A stretch of 64,000 nucleotides of DNA, from the NCBI GenBank assembly GCA_900539855.1, contig UQDO01000006.1, positions 1 to 64,000 of the forward strand, in the 5' to 3' direction. Numbering within the stretch: position 1 is the first letter of the stretch; each line of letters begins with the position of its first letter. The notes beneath the pieces were generated by a model. That model was given only the letters and a program-made list of their open reading frames with translations. It was not told the origin of the DNA and searched no databases. This DNA comes from an uncultured Oscillospiraceae bacterium. Its GTDB lineage: Bacteria; Bacillota; Clostridia; Oscillospirales; Acutalibacteraceae. Position numbers and translations under genes: made by a program. Positions 9,083-17,386 of the stretch are shown here, one piece after another.

Positions 9083-9666
9083 TACATCTCGATAAGGCGG
9101 TTATAGTCGAGGGCAAGTATGACAAGATACGGCTGTCGTCGTTTATAGACGCCGAAATTATTACAACCGACGGTTTCGGGATATTCAAGAACCGCGAAAA
9201 GGCTGAGCTTATAAGAAAAGCCGCAAATAAGCGCGGTATTATAATAATGACCGACAGCGACGGCGCCGGCTTTCTGATACGCTCGCATCTTTCCGGCATA
9301 GTACCGCCTAATAAAATCACAAACGTCTTTATACCCCAGATAAAGGGCACCGAGCGCCGCAAAACAGCGGCGTCAGCCGAGGGCTTTTTAGGGGTCGAGG
9401 GTCTTTGTGAACAGATAATAACCGATGCCTTGAAAAAGGCAGGCGTGATTTTCAGCCGCGAAAGGCGCGGCGAACCGGTCACAAAGGCAGACCTTTATGA
9501 GCTGGGGCTTGTAGGCGGTCCGGACAGCCGAAAAAGAAGAGAGCTTTTAGAGCAAAGGCTCGACCTTCCGCACGGCATGTCGTCGTCGCAGCTTCTTACC
9601 GCCATAAACTGTATTTACGACCGCAGCGAGTTTCTGGATTTGTTTTCCGTCGGAGGACCTTTATGA
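9079..9666 (+). CDS. rnmV: Toprim-domain ribonuclease M5-like protein
   Basis: A 195-residue protein with an N-terminal Toprim domain: AVIVEGKYDKIRLSSF carries the conserved glutamate, and IIIMTDSDGAGFLIR carries the DxDxxG-type acidic motif. Ribonuclease M5 matures 5S rRNA in Firmicutes. The C-terminal part (residues ~105-190, TKADLYELGLVGGPDSRKRRELL) matches the DUF4093-type extension of the M5 family. It overlaps holA by four bases and the regulator gene by four bases, so it sits inside a tight operon. Activity on 5S rRNA is inferred from the family. Confidence 0.85.
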   Translation: MIHLDKAVIVEGKYDKIRLSSFIDAEIITTDGFGIFKNREKAELIRKAANKRGIIIMTDSDGAGFLIRSHLSGIVPPNKITNVFIPQIKGTERRKTAASAEGFLGVEGLCEQIITDALKKAGVIFSRERRGEPVTKADLYELGLVGGPDSRKRRELLEQRLDLPHGMSSSQLLTAINCIYDRSEFLDLFSVGGPL

Positions 9667-10655
9667 GTGAAGCTATGAAAAAGGCAAGGATACTGCTTGT
9701 ACTGCGATACTTAGAGGAGCAGAGCGATCGTCTGCACCCGGTATCGACCGCACGGCTTATATCAATGCTTGAAAAAAACGGCGTCAGCGCCGAACGCAAG
9801 GCGATATATTCAGATATCGCCGCTTTGTGCTCGGTCGGCGTTCCGATAGAAACCGGCGGCAAAAAGCACGGCTACTTTATAGCCGAGCGGCAGTTCGGCA
9901 TGCCGGAGGTCTGCCTGCTTATAGACGCGGTGCAGTCGGCGGAATTTATTCCGGCAAAAAAGAGCCGCGATCTTATATCGAGGCTTGAAAAGCAGGTCAG
10001 TGTCCACGAAGCCGAGACGCTCCGCGGCAGAGTCTGTATAGACAACCGTCCAAAAAGCACCAACGACTCGCTGTACAGCATAATCGAGGCACTTAACACC
10101 GCGATATCGACCCGTAAAAAGGTCGAGCTTTGCTATTTTAAAAACGTTCTCGGGAAAAACGGACTTGAAACGGCTGAACGCAGCTTCAAGGTAAGCCCCT
10201 ATTCCCTTTTGTGGGACAATGATCACTATTATCTCATCTGCAACAACGAAAAATACGACAACCTCATGCACCTGAGAATAGACCGCTGCCGCAGCGCCAG
10301 AGTAACCGCAGAGCCGTGGCGCCATTTTTCCGAGGTCAGCGAATATTCGCAGCGGTTTGACACCGCGGACTACGCCAGGAAGGTATTCAACATGTTCGGC
10401 GGCGAGGTATGCCGGATAGACCTTGAATGTGACAAGGATCTGCTTGACCAGGTACTTGACAGGTTCGGCAGGGAGATAATGATACGCTCATTGCCGGATG
10501 ATACCGCCTTCAGGTTTACCGCCGACGCGCTTATAAGCGAGGGGCTTGTCGGCTGGATAATGCAGTTCGGCGGCAGGGTGCGGTGTTTGTCCCCCAAAAC
10601 GCTCCGCGACGACCTGAAAAAGAAGGCTGAGGATCTGCTGCGCTCCTCCACATAA
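9663..10655 (+). CDS. WYL-domain transcriptional regulator
   Basis: A 330-residue regulator. Residues 1-75 form a winged helix-turn-helix (ILLVLRYLEEQSDRLHPVST, then ERKAIYSDIAALCSVGVPIE). Residues ~145-240 form a WYL domain, with KVELCYFKN, FKVSPYSLLWDNDHYYLICNN and the LRIDRC strand. The remaining C-terminal region is the WCX extension. WYL domains sense ligands or nucleic acids and often control DNA damage or defence genes; the target here is unknown. GGAGG lies six bases before the ATG, which overlaps the rnmV stop. Confidence 0.85.
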   Translation: MSEAMKKARILLVLRYLEEQSDRLHPVSTARLISMLEKNGVSAERKAIYSDIAALCSVGVPIETGGKKHGYFIAERQFGMPEVCLLIDAVQSAEFIPAKKSRDLISRLEKQVSVHEAETLRGRVCIDNRPKSTNDSLYSIIEALNTAISTRKKVELCYFKNVLGKNGLETAERSFKVSPYSLLWDNDHYYLICNNEKYDNLMHLRIDRCRSARVTAEPWRHFSEVSEYSQRFDTADYARKVFNMFGGEVCRIDLECDKDLLDQVLDRFGREIMIRSLPDDTAFRFTADALISEGLVGWIMQFGGRVRCLSPKTLRDDLKKKAEDLLRSST

Positions 10656-10661
10656 TACCTA

Positions 10662-10675
10662 AAATTTTAGTTTAT
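10662..10675. repeat. Possible solo end of the MITE-like repeat
   Basis: AAATTTTAGTTTAT is identical to 14 of the 20 terminal bases of the element at 58183-58367 and close to the ends of the 36241-36385 copy. No matching partner end is visible nearby, so it may be a remnant or chance. It lies just after the WYL regulator stop. Confidence 0.3.
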
Positions 10676-10694
10676 CACCGTGCAGATGAAAAAC

Positions 10695-10727
10695 AAAAAT
10701 GGGCGAAAGCTACGCTTTCGCCCATTT
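10695..10727 (-). terminator. Terminator of the alcohol dehydrogenase gene
   Basis: A perfect 14-bp stem (10697-10710 with 10714-10727). Read on the minus strand it is followed by a T-rich tract. On the plus strand the tail is weak. Confidence 0.8.
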
Positions 10728-10775
10728 GAAAATTCTACCGGTTTTTTCGGCTTTCGTTTGCCGTGCCGCTTAAAA

Positions 10776-11924
10776 TCAGATGAGAGACCTGTAAAGATCG
10801 GCAAGCTCGGCAACGCTTGTGTCGCGCGGATTGCCCGGTCTGCAGGCATCGTCATACGCCGACTGCGCAAGGAAATCTATATCCTTGGGATCAACTATTT
10901 CCTTGAGGTCGGCAGGGATACCTACATCCTTCGCCAGCTGTCTTACGGCATCGATGGCAGCCTTGCGGTACTCCTCGGTGCTCATTTTTTCGGTTCCCTC
11001 AACGCCCATGGCTTTGGCTATATCGCGGTATTTCTCACCGGTCGCCGGTGCGTTGTATTCCATTACGGTGGGAAGGATTATCGCGTTGGCAACTCCGTGC
11101 GGCGTATCGTAAAGCGCGCCGAGCGGATGAGCCATTGAGTGCACGATGCCGAGTCCGACGTTCGAGAAGCCCATTCCGGCAACATACTGTCCGAGAGCCA
11201 TGCCCTCGCGTCCTTCCGGCGTGTTTTCGACCGCGCCGCGCAGCGACTTCGAGATGATCTCTATAGCCTTTAAGTGGAACATATCGCTCATCGCCCATGC
11301 GCCCTTGGTGATGTATCCTTCGATGGCGTGGGTCAGCGCGTCCATTCCTGTCGCGGCGGTAAGTCCCTTTGGCATGGTTGACATCATATCCGGATCGACA
11401 ACTGCGACGACCGGTATGTCGTGAACGTCAACGCAGACCATTTTGCGGTTCTTTTCGGTATCGGTTATAACGTAGTTTATGGTGACCTCGGCAGCTGTAC
11501 CGGCGGTGGTCGGCACGGCGATTATCGGCACGCACTTTTTCTTTGTGGGAGCTACGCCCTCAAGGCTTCTGACATCGGCAAACTCGGGGTTCTCGATGAT
11601 TATACCGACCGCCTTTGCGGTATCCATTGATGATCCGCCGCCTATCGCGACGATACAATCGGCTCCGCTCGCCTTGAATGCGGCGACGCCTGCCTTTACG
11701 TTATCTATAGTCGGATTGGGCTTGATCTCGCTGAACAGCTCATAGGAGATACCGGCGGCATCCAGCACATCGGTCACCTTTTTTGAAACGCCGAATTTCA
11801 CAAGATCGGGGTCGGAGGCGACAAACGCCTTTTTAAAGCCTCTCGCAATGATCTCATCGGCGACCGCCTTTACCGCACCGGCACCGTGGTACGAAGTCTC
11901 ATTGAGCACAAATCTGTTATACAT
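10776..11924 (-). CDS. fucO: Iron-containing alcohol dehydrogenase, lactaldehyde reductase type
   Basis: A 382-residue group III dehydrogenase that should reduce lactaldehyde to 1,2-propanediol with NADH. It follows E. coli FucO closely along its length: MYNRFVLNETSYHGAGAV at the start, AIGGGSSMDTAKAVG (nucleotide binding), PTTAGTAAEVTINYVITD, CVDVHDIPVVAVVDPDMM, and iron ligands in DALTHAIEGY and HSMAHPLGALYDTPHG. It is transcribed alone, convergent with the WYL gene, and has AGGAGG upstream. FucO usually disposes of lactaldehyde from fucose or rhamnose; no deoxyhexose pathway gene is in the window. A general aldehyde reductase role is possible. Confidence 0.88.
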   Translation of the reverse strand: MYNRFVLNETSYHGAGAVKAVADEIIARGFKKAFVASDPDLVKFGVSKKVTDVLDAAGISYELFSEIKPNPTIDNVKAGVAAFKASGADCIVAIGGGSSMDTAKAVGIIIENPEFADVRSLEGVAPTKKKCVPIIAVPTTAGTAAEVTINYVITDTEKNRKMVCVDVHDIPVVAVVDPDMMSTMPKGLTAATGMDALTHAIEGYITKGAWAMSDMFHLKAIEIISKSLRGAVENTPEGREGMALGQYVAGMGFSNVGLGIVHSMAHPLGALYDTPHGVANAIILPTVMEYNAPATGEKYRDIAKAMGVEGTEKMSTEEYRKAAIDAVRQLAKDVGIPADLKEIVDPKDIDFLAQSAYDDACRPGNPRDTSVAELADLYRSLI

Positions 11925-12110
11925 TTTAGATCCTCCTTTTAAACTTTAAAGGCAGCATATCTGCCCGTCAATCATAGTATACAATAATAATTGTGCTTTA
12001 AAATGACCGCATTTTAAACAAATTGTTAATATAGGCGCCTTGCAGTAGGGCGATTTTTATGGAAAATGCATGATATTTTAAGGCGGGCTTAAAATTTTTA
12101 AAAAATGCAC

Positions 12111-12139
12111 TTGACTTTTGCTGTTTAAAGTGCTATCAT
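12111..12139 (+). promoter_or_regulatory. Promoter of the Trp T-box operon
   Basis: TTGACT (12111-12116), a 17-base spacer and TATCAT (12134-12139). Transcription would start near 12146, just before the T-box stem I. The divergent stretch 11925-12110 shows no gene. Confidence 0.75.
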
Positions 12140-12145
12140 TCATGC

Positions 12146-12424
12146 AAAGAGGAAAACCTGTGATTAGGAATAGTAACCTTTTTAAAAGGTGCTCAAAGAG
12201 AGCTGCCGGCGGTGGGATGGCAGCAGCAGCGAAAAAGGTGAATGGACTTATGAGGGCGGCCGAAAGCGCGTTTGCGTGAGTAGCAGCCGACGGGATGTGC
12301 CCGTTACAGCACGGCTTGCGTTTATGCGTGAGGCAGAGCCGGACGGTTTTTTACCGTCAACTTGGGTGGTACCGCAGGATTTATCGATCTTGTCCCATTG
12401 TTTTGGGGCAAGGTCGTTTTTTTA
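12146..12424 (+). promoter_or_regulatory. Tryptophan-specific T-box leader
   Basis: A T-box that reads uncharged tRNA and allows read-through when charging is low. In stem I the pyrimidine-rich strand near 12178-12184 pairs with AAAAAGG at 12232-12238. This brackets a specifier loop with AGTA on one side and GAATGGA on the other. The codon in the canonical position after GAA is TGG (12243-12245), which is Trp. The apical part has AGAGAG and GGTGGGA. The T-box sequence TGGGTGGTACCGC is at 12363-12375. The terminator is the stem 12385-12416 followed by a T run. Trp specificity fits the TrpX-type binding protein downstream. Confidence 0.9.
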
Positions 12425-12440
12425 TCTTTAAATCAAGGAA

Positions 12441-12508
12441 AGGATGTGTCGGCTGTGACAGTAAATATTTTTCGATGGCGATGGCGGATTAGTATGCCAA
12501 CACATCTT
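12441..12508 (+). promoter_or_regulatory. Second leader stem between the T-box and trpX
   Basis: Bases 12441-12453 pair with 12496-12508 in 12 of 13 positions, around a 42-base loop. The stem lies after the T-box terminator and ends about 30 bases before the ribosome binding site of trpX. It has no T run, so it is not a terminator. It could affect mRNA stability; its role is unknown. Confidence 0.4.
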
Positions 12509-12549
12509 ACTTTATAAACATAAAACTTTAAATTAAAGAGGTAATCAAA

Positions 12550-13524
12550 ATGAAAAAACTTATCGCCATATTAATGTCCTTAGCACTTATATTCGCACTT
12601 TCCGCCTGCTCGTCAGACGACTCGGGTTCGGCTTCCGACGGCAAAAAGGAAACAATAGGAATCATCCAGTTCGGCTCGCACGGCTCGCTCAACAACTGCT
12701 ACGACGGCGTTATCGCCGGTCTTAAGGAAGCCGGCATCGATGATACGAAATACAACATTGAGCTGCTCAACAGCAACTTTGACGCCGGTGTTTCGCAGAC
12801 CCAGGCAAACAACCTTGTAAACAAAAAGGCAAAGGTAATAATCGCCATTGCCACCCCGTCGGCAATAGCCGCAGCCAACGCCGCTGCCGACAGCGATACT
12901 CCGGTCGTCTACTGCGCCATCACCGACCCGTCGGTAATGGCAAACTACGACAACATCACCGGCTCTTCGGATGTGCCCAACTTTGAAAAGCAGCTCGAGG
13001 TCGTGACCGCCTTCATGGGAAAGAGCGACCTTAAGATAGGCGTCATGTATTCGACCGAGGAGTCAAGCTCACCCTTCCAGATAGAAAAGCTCAAAGAGGC
13101 AGCCGCAAAATACAGCGGCATGACCGTGCTTGACAGCGCAGTTGCCGATATCACGACCATAGACGCAAAGACCAACGACCTTGTATCACAGGGCGTTGAC
13201 TGCTTCATAAACCTGCTTGACAACACGATAGTAGGAAAGCTTGAGACCAACATTCTTCCCATAACCAACGAAAAGAGCATCCCGGTGTTCGGCTCCGAGA
13301 TCGAACAGGTAAAGCTCGGCTGCCTCGCAAGCGCCTCCATTGAATATGTAACGGTCGGAAAATCAGCCGGCAAGGCTGCCGCCGAGATAATAGGCGGCAA
13401 GAGCGCAAGCGATATCCCGGTCGCGGTCATAACCGATCCTACGAACTACTACAACAGCGAGGCTCTCGCAAGGTTCGGACTTTCGATGCCGCAGAACATC
13501 ACGGCGGTCGACGTCTGCAAGTAA
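12550..13524 (+). CDS. trpX: Tryptophan/tyrosine ABC transporter substrate-binding lipoprotein (TrpX type)
   Basis: A 324-residue lipoprotein; the signal peptide ends in the lipobox LSAC at about residue 20. The mature part is the ABC_sub_bind family, with IGIIQFGSHGSLNNCYDGVIAGLKE at the first strand, and an amino-acid-binding type I fold. In streptococci this family (TrpX) is linked to predicted tryptophan import. The Trp T-box leader here supports tryptophan as the cargo; the sequence alone does not prove it. The permease and ATPase genes follow as one operon. AGAGG lies before the ATG. Confidence 0.85.
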   Translation: MKKLIAILMSLALIFALSACSSDDSGSASDGKKETIGIIQFGSHGSLNNCYDGVIAGLKEAGIDDTKYNIELLNSNFDAGVSQTQANNLVNKKAKVIIAIATPSAIAAANAAADSDTPVVYCAITDPSVMANYDNITGSSDVPNFEKQLEVVTAFMGKSDLKIGVMYSTEESSSPFQIEKLKEAAAKYSGMTVLDSAVADITTIDAKTNDLVSQGVDCFINLLDNTIVGKLETNILPITNEKSIPVFGSEIEQVKLGCLASASIEYVTVGKSAGKAAAEIIGGKSASDIPVAVITDPTNYYNSEALARFGLSMPQNITAVDVCK

Positions 13525-13596
13525 TATTCCTCGGCTGTCGGAAGAAATTCCGGCAGCCGGCTCTTGCTATAAACACACAAGAAAGGTACTGACGCA

Positions 13597-14547
13597 ATGC
13601 TTATCTTCGCAACAACGATAGACGGTCTGCAAATGGGGCTGTGCTTCGCGATACTGGCGCTGGGTGTATACATTTCGTATACGATACTCGACTTCCCCGA
13701 TCTTTCGGTCGACGGGACGTTTCCGCTCGGCGGCGTTTTCTGCACGGTGCTTATGCTAAGGCTCGGTATACCGGCGCTCACGGCAATTATCCTCAGTTTC
13801 ATTTCGGGATTTGTCGTAGGCTCGGTCACGGGTATTTTGCATGTCAGATTTAAGATATCCAACCTGCTTGCCGGTATAATCGTCATGACGGCGCTGCTTT
13901 CGGTGACATTGGCAGCTACCGGACTGCTGACTAAAAACGGCATGACCACCTCGATATTCTCCTACCGCAGCGAGGGGCTCAAAGGCATATTCAGCGGGAA
14001 AGCTGCGTCGCTCCTCGGCAAGGACGGCAGGGACTACATGATACTCATAATAGAGCTTGTCTTTGTTATTGCCGTAAAGCTCATCATCGATCTGTTTTTA
14101 AAGACCAAGCTCGGTTACATGCTGCGCGCGACCGGAGACAACGAAAAGCTGGTCACCTCTTTAGGGCGTGACAGCGGCAACTACAAGATATTAGGTCTTG
14201 CCCTTGCAAACGGCTTTGTCGCGGTCTCGGGCGCGGTATATTCAAACCTCTACATGCAGTACGACAACACGAGCGGCAGCGGCAAGGTGGTATTGGCGCT
14301 GGCGTCGGTCATAATCGGTACAGCCGTTTTCTCGCGTATACGCTTTATAAAAGATACCACCGCAGTCATCCTCGGCGCCATAGTCTATTCTCTGTGCCTT
14401 AATTATCTTGTCCTGATCGACAAAAACGGCATATACTTAAAGCTGCTCAACGCCGTTATGTTTACGCTCATACTGATCTTCAACGAAAAAACGAGGGCGC
14501 TCGTGCAGAAGCACTCGAAAGCGAAGGGCGGTGCGGCAAGACAATGA
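13597..14547 (+). CDS. trpY: ABC transporter permease (TrpY type)
   Basis: A 316-residue integral membrane protein with about eight to nine hydrophobic segments, in the branched-chain amino acid/BPD_transp_2 permease family. ISYTILDFPDLSVDGTFPLGG and RATGDNEKLVTSLGRD are typical of the permease paired with ABC_sub_bind proteins; the latter region probably forms the cytoplasmic coupling loop. It starts 72 bases after trpX and overlaps the ATPase gene by four bases. The substrate is inferred from the leader and binding protein. Confidence 0.85.
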   Translation: MLIFATTIDGLQMGLCFAILALGVYISYTILDFPDLSVDGTFPLGGVFCTVLMLRLGIPALTAIILSFISGFVVGSVTGILHVRFKISNLLAGIIVMTALLSVTLAATGLLTKNGMTTSIFSYRSEGLKGIFSGKAASLLGKDGRDYMILIIELVFVIAVKLIIDLFLKTKLGYMLRATGDNEKLVTSLGRDSGNYKILGLALANGFVAVSGAVYSNLYMQYDNTSGSGKVVLALASVIIGTAVFSRIRFIKDTTAVILGAIVYSLCLNYLVLIDKNGIYLKLLNAVMFTLILIFNEKTRALVQKHSKAKGGAARQ

Positions 14548-15317
14548 TAGAGCTTAAAAATATAAAGAAGATATACAATCCCGGCACAGTTTCACAAATG
14601 TGCCTGTTCGACGGCTTTTCGCTTTCGGTAAATGACGGGGAATTTGTCTCGGTCGTCGGCAGCAACGGCAGCGGCAAGACCTCGATGCTCAACATAATAT
14701 GCGGAAGCATACCGATAGACGGCGGCAGCGTGCTGCTTGACGGCGTGGATATTGCAAAGAAAAAGGAATTCCAGCGCTACCGCAGGATAGGCAGGGTGTA
14801 TCAGGATCCTGCCGCAGGCACCTGCCCTCACATGACCATACTTGAAAATATGTCGCTTGCCGACAACAAGGGAAAGCGCTTCGGGCTGTCGCTGGGTGTC
14901 AACCGCACGGGTAAGGAGCGCTACCGCGAGCTGCTCGCAGGCTTAGGTCTTGGTCTTGAGGAAAAGCTAGACGTAAAGGTGGGACTTTTGTCCGGCGGTC
15001 AGCAGCAGGCGCTGGCGCTGCTTATGGCTACCATGACTCCGCTCGATTTTCTGATACTTGACGAGCACACCGCGGCACTCGATCCGCACACAGCCGACAC
15101 GATAATGGAGCTGACCGACAAAATAGTAAAAGAGCAAAAGCTTACCGCGATAATGGTCACGCACAACCTCCGCTACGCCGTCGAATACGGCACGAGGCTC
15201 ATCATGATGGACAAGGGCGGCGTGATACTTGACCGCAGCGGCAAAGAAAAGGACGCTACCACGACCGAGTCGATACTTGACATCTTCAACAGAATAAGCA
15301 TCGAGTGCGGAAACTGA
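14544..15317 (+). CDS. trpZ: ABC transporter ATP-binding protein (TrpZ type)
   Basis: A 257-residue ATPase that powers the TrpXY importer. Visible motifs are Walker A GSNGSGKTS (residue ~38), the Q-loop in RVYQDPAAG, the signature LLSGGQQQALAL, Walker B LDFLILDEHTAALD and the switch histidine in MVTHNLRYA. Its start overlaps the permease stop by four bases. No other gene follows in the operon; the next terminator is at 15399-15439. Confidence 0.9.
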   Translation: MIELKNIKKIYNPGTVSQMCLFDGFSLSVNDGEFVSVVGSNGSGKTSMLNIICGSIPIDGGSVLLDGVDIAKKKEFQRYRRIGRVYQDPAAGTCPHMTILENMSLADNKGKRFGLSLGVNRTGKERYRELLAGLGLGLEEKLDVKVGLLSGGQQQALALLMATMTPLDFLILDEHTAALDPHTADTIMELTDKIVKEQKLTAIMVTHNLRYAVEYGTRLIMMDKGGVILDRSGKEKDATTTESILDIFNRISIECGN

Positions 15318-15355
15318 CCGAAAAGAAAAAATTTTAAGTTTTTTTTAAATTTATA

Positions 15356-15384
15356 TTGACAAATTAAAAACGCAGTGATATAAC
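15356..15384 (+). promoter_or_regulatory. Promoter upstream of the amt leader
   Basis: TTGACA (15356-15361), a 17-base spacer and TATAAC (15379-15384). The predicted start, near 15391, is only about eight bases before a terminator hairpin. I see no other acceptable promoter between that terminator and amt. Confidence 0.7.
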
Positions 15385-15398
15385 ATATACATGTTAGC

Positions 15399-15439
15399 AA
15401 AGACGCTACGAATCCGTAAGGACTCGCAGCGTCTTTTTG
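15399..15439 (+). terminator. Terminator between trpZ and amt; possible amt attenuator
   Basis: A long stem (15399-15415 with 15420-15436, two A-C mismatches, loop GTAA) is followed by a T run. It ends the trpXYZ transcript. It also lies downstream of the only visible amt promoter, so amt may depend on read-through. A second, weaker stem (about 15448-15475, CAAGG with CCTTG) follows before the amt ribosome binding site. Confidence 0.8.
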
Positions 15440-15515
15440 TTTTTGTTTTCAAGGTCAACGTGTAGGATCCTTGCTTTGAAAATAAAAAAAATACTGAATA
15501 TAGGAGATGCTAAAA

Positions 15516-17306
15516 ATGACAAGCGAAATTTTAGAATTTGTCACAAGTAACATTTTCGGCGTCTGGTTTCTGATCGGCGTTGCTTTCGTGTTCTGGATGC
15601 AGGCAGGATTCGCAATGGTCGAGACCGGCTTTACAAGGGCAAAAAACGCCGGAAACATTCTGATGAAAAACCTTATGGACTTCTGTATCGGCACCGTGAT
15701 GTTCATAATCATCGGTTTCGGTATATTCTTAGGGGAGGATCTTGTCGGTATCATAGGCAAGCCTGGATTTGATATCTTTACCGACTACGCCAACTTCGAT
15801 TGGTCGAACTTCGTATTCAACCTCGTGTTCTGTGCGACTGCCGCGACCATAGTTTCGGGCGCCATGGCCGAAAGAACAAGATTTATTTCCTACTGCGTCT
15901 ACTCGGCAGTCATTTCGGCGGTTATATATCCGGTCGAAGCACACTGGACCTGGGGCGGCGGCTGGCTCGCCAAAATAGGCTTCCACGACTTTGCCGGTTC
16001 CAACTGCATACACATGGTCGGCGGTATCTGCGGTCTTATAGGCGCCGCGATGGTCGGTCCGCGTATCGGAAAATTCATAAGAGACAAGTCGGGCAAGGTG
16101 ACAAAAATAGGCGCGTTCCCCGGTCACAACCTTCCCATCGGATGTCTCGGCGTGTTCATACTCTGGCTCGGCTGGTACGGCTTTAACGGCGCAGCCGCAA
16201 CAACGATCGACGAGCTTGCCTCGGTATTTGTCACAACTACCATTGCTCCGTCGGTAGCGACACTTGTCGCAATGATAGTCACATGGGTAAAATACGGCAA
16301 ACCGGACGTTTCGATGTGCCTTAACGCATCGCTTGCAGGTCTTGTCGCCGTCACGGCACCCTGCGATGTCTGCGACGCGTTCGGCGCTATAGTGATAGGC
16401 GCTGTGTCAGGTGTTCTTGTAATATTCGGCGTGTGGCTGCTCGACAACAAGCTGCATATAGACGACCCGGTCGGTGCCGTTGCGGTACACTGCGTAAACG
16501 GTATCTGGGGCACCATCTCGGTCGGACTTTTCGCAACATCCTCAGCCCCGGCATTTGCAAGGGCTATCGGCGACGGTGTGAACTTCGGCTCCAACCAGAT
16601 CGCCGGTGAAGGTCTTTTCTACGGCGGCGGCTTCAAGCAGCTCGGCATCCAGCTCCTCGGAATGGGCTCAACTGCACTCTGGACTGCCGTCACCATAGCC
16701 ATAACATTCTTTATCATCAAGAAAACACTCGGACTCCGCGTCAGCCGCGAGGAGGAAATGGAAGGACTCGACGTCAAGGAGCACGGACTGCAGAGCGCTT
16801 ATGCAGGCTTTGCAATGCTGCCTGAGTACATAGACGAGGGCGACGAGGCACCGGCAGTCGAGGTCACCGGAGATGTTCCGGTCGCTGAGGCGGTCGAGGT
16901 CAAGGAAATGCCCAAGGTCGCAGCCGATGTTCCGGCAAGGACGGGCACGGATAAGTTTACAAAGGTAGAAATAGTCTGCAAGGAAGCGAGACTTGAAGCA
17001 CTCAAGACCGCAATGGTCGGCATAGGCATAACCGGCATGACGGTGTCGCATGTTTTGGGCTGCGGCGCTCAGAAGGGCAAGCCGGAATACTACCGCGGCG
17101 TTGAGGTCGAGGCTACTTTGCTGCCCAAGATACAGGTCGATATCGTGGTCTGCAAGGTGCCTGTATCGCAGGTGGTCGATACCGCAAAGAAGGTCCTTTA
17201 CACAGGACACATCGGAGACGGCAAGATATTTGTTTACGATGTTGAAAATGTCATAAAGGTAAGGACCGGCGAGGAAGGCTACGACGCTTTGCAGGACGTT
17301 GAATGA
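15516..17306 (+). CDS. amt: Ammonium channel fused to a C-terminal PII signal domain
   Basis: A 596-residue fusion. Residues 1-~430 are an Amt/Rh ammonium channel with about eleven membrane helices; examples are AHWTWGGGWL, DFAGSNCIHMVGG and the later GAVAVHCVNGIWG, which hold the pore histidines. An acidic, Pro/Val-rich linker (~430-478) leads to a full PII domain (~479-596) very close to GlnB: VGIGITGMTV, GCGAQKGKPEYYRGVEV, LPKIQVDIVV, HIGDGKIFVYDVENVIKVRTGEE. The T-loop position of the uridylylated tyrosine (Tyr51 of GlnB) is valine. The ATG at 15516 is preferred over 15507, because GGAG is then nine bases away. Confidence 0.93.
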   Translation: MTSEILEFVTSNIFGVWFLIGVAFVFWMQAGFAMVETGFTRAKNAGNILMKNLMDFCIGTVMFIIIGFGIFLGEDLVGIIGKPGFDIFTDYANFDWSNFVFNLVFCATAATIVSGAMAERTRFISYCVYSAVISAVIYPVEAHWTWGGGWLAKIGFHDFAGSNCIHMVGGICGLIGAAMVGPRIGKFIRDKSGKVTKIGAFPGHNLPIGCLGVFILWLGWYGFNGAAATTIDELASVFVTTTIAPSVATLVAMIVTWVKYGKPDVSMCLNASLAGLVAVTAPCDVCDAFGAIVIGAVSGVLVIFGVWLLDNKLHIDDPVGAVAVHCVNGIWGTISVGLFATSSAPAFARAIGDGVNFGSNQIAGEGLFYGGGFKQLGIQLLGMGSTALWTAVTIAITFFIIKKTLGLRVSREEEMEGLDVKEHGLQSAYAGFAMLPEYIDEGDEAPAVEVTGDVPVAEAVEVKEMPKVAADVPARTGTDKFTKVEIVCKEARLEALKTAMVGIGITGMTVSHVLGCGAQKGKPEYYRGVEVEATLLPKIQVDIVVCKVPVSQVVDTAKKVLYTGHIGDGKIFVYDVENVIKVRTGEEGYDALQDVE

Positions 17307-17328
17307 CCCTCTGTGAATAATTAACAAA

Positions 17329-17385
17329 GAAACCGCCCCGAAGGCAGCCTTGAACGGCAAGCCCTCGGAGCGGTTTTCTTTTTAC
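17329..17385. terminator. Bidirectional terminator between amt and rsmI
   Basis: AAACCGC...CCGA at 17329-17341 pairs with CGGAGCGGTTT near 17366-17377, enclosing a second short stem. A T run follows on the plus strand, and an A-rich tract on the other side serves the convergent rsmI. Confidence 0.75.
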
Positions 17386-17386
17386 T

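Noticed and set aside
12444..12458. ATG-TGT-CGG-CTG-TGA mini-frame as a leader peptide
   Set aside because: The purine-rich site touches the ATG and there is no Trp codon.
12189..12492. Two plus-strand frames across the T-box
   Set aside because: They cover specifier loop, T-box sequence and terminator, which are RNA signals; the peptides have no family features.
15399..15475. ANTAR-type tandem hairpins ahead of amt
   Set aside because: The first loop is GTAA and I could not find the paired six-base loops with A and G at positions 1 and 4.
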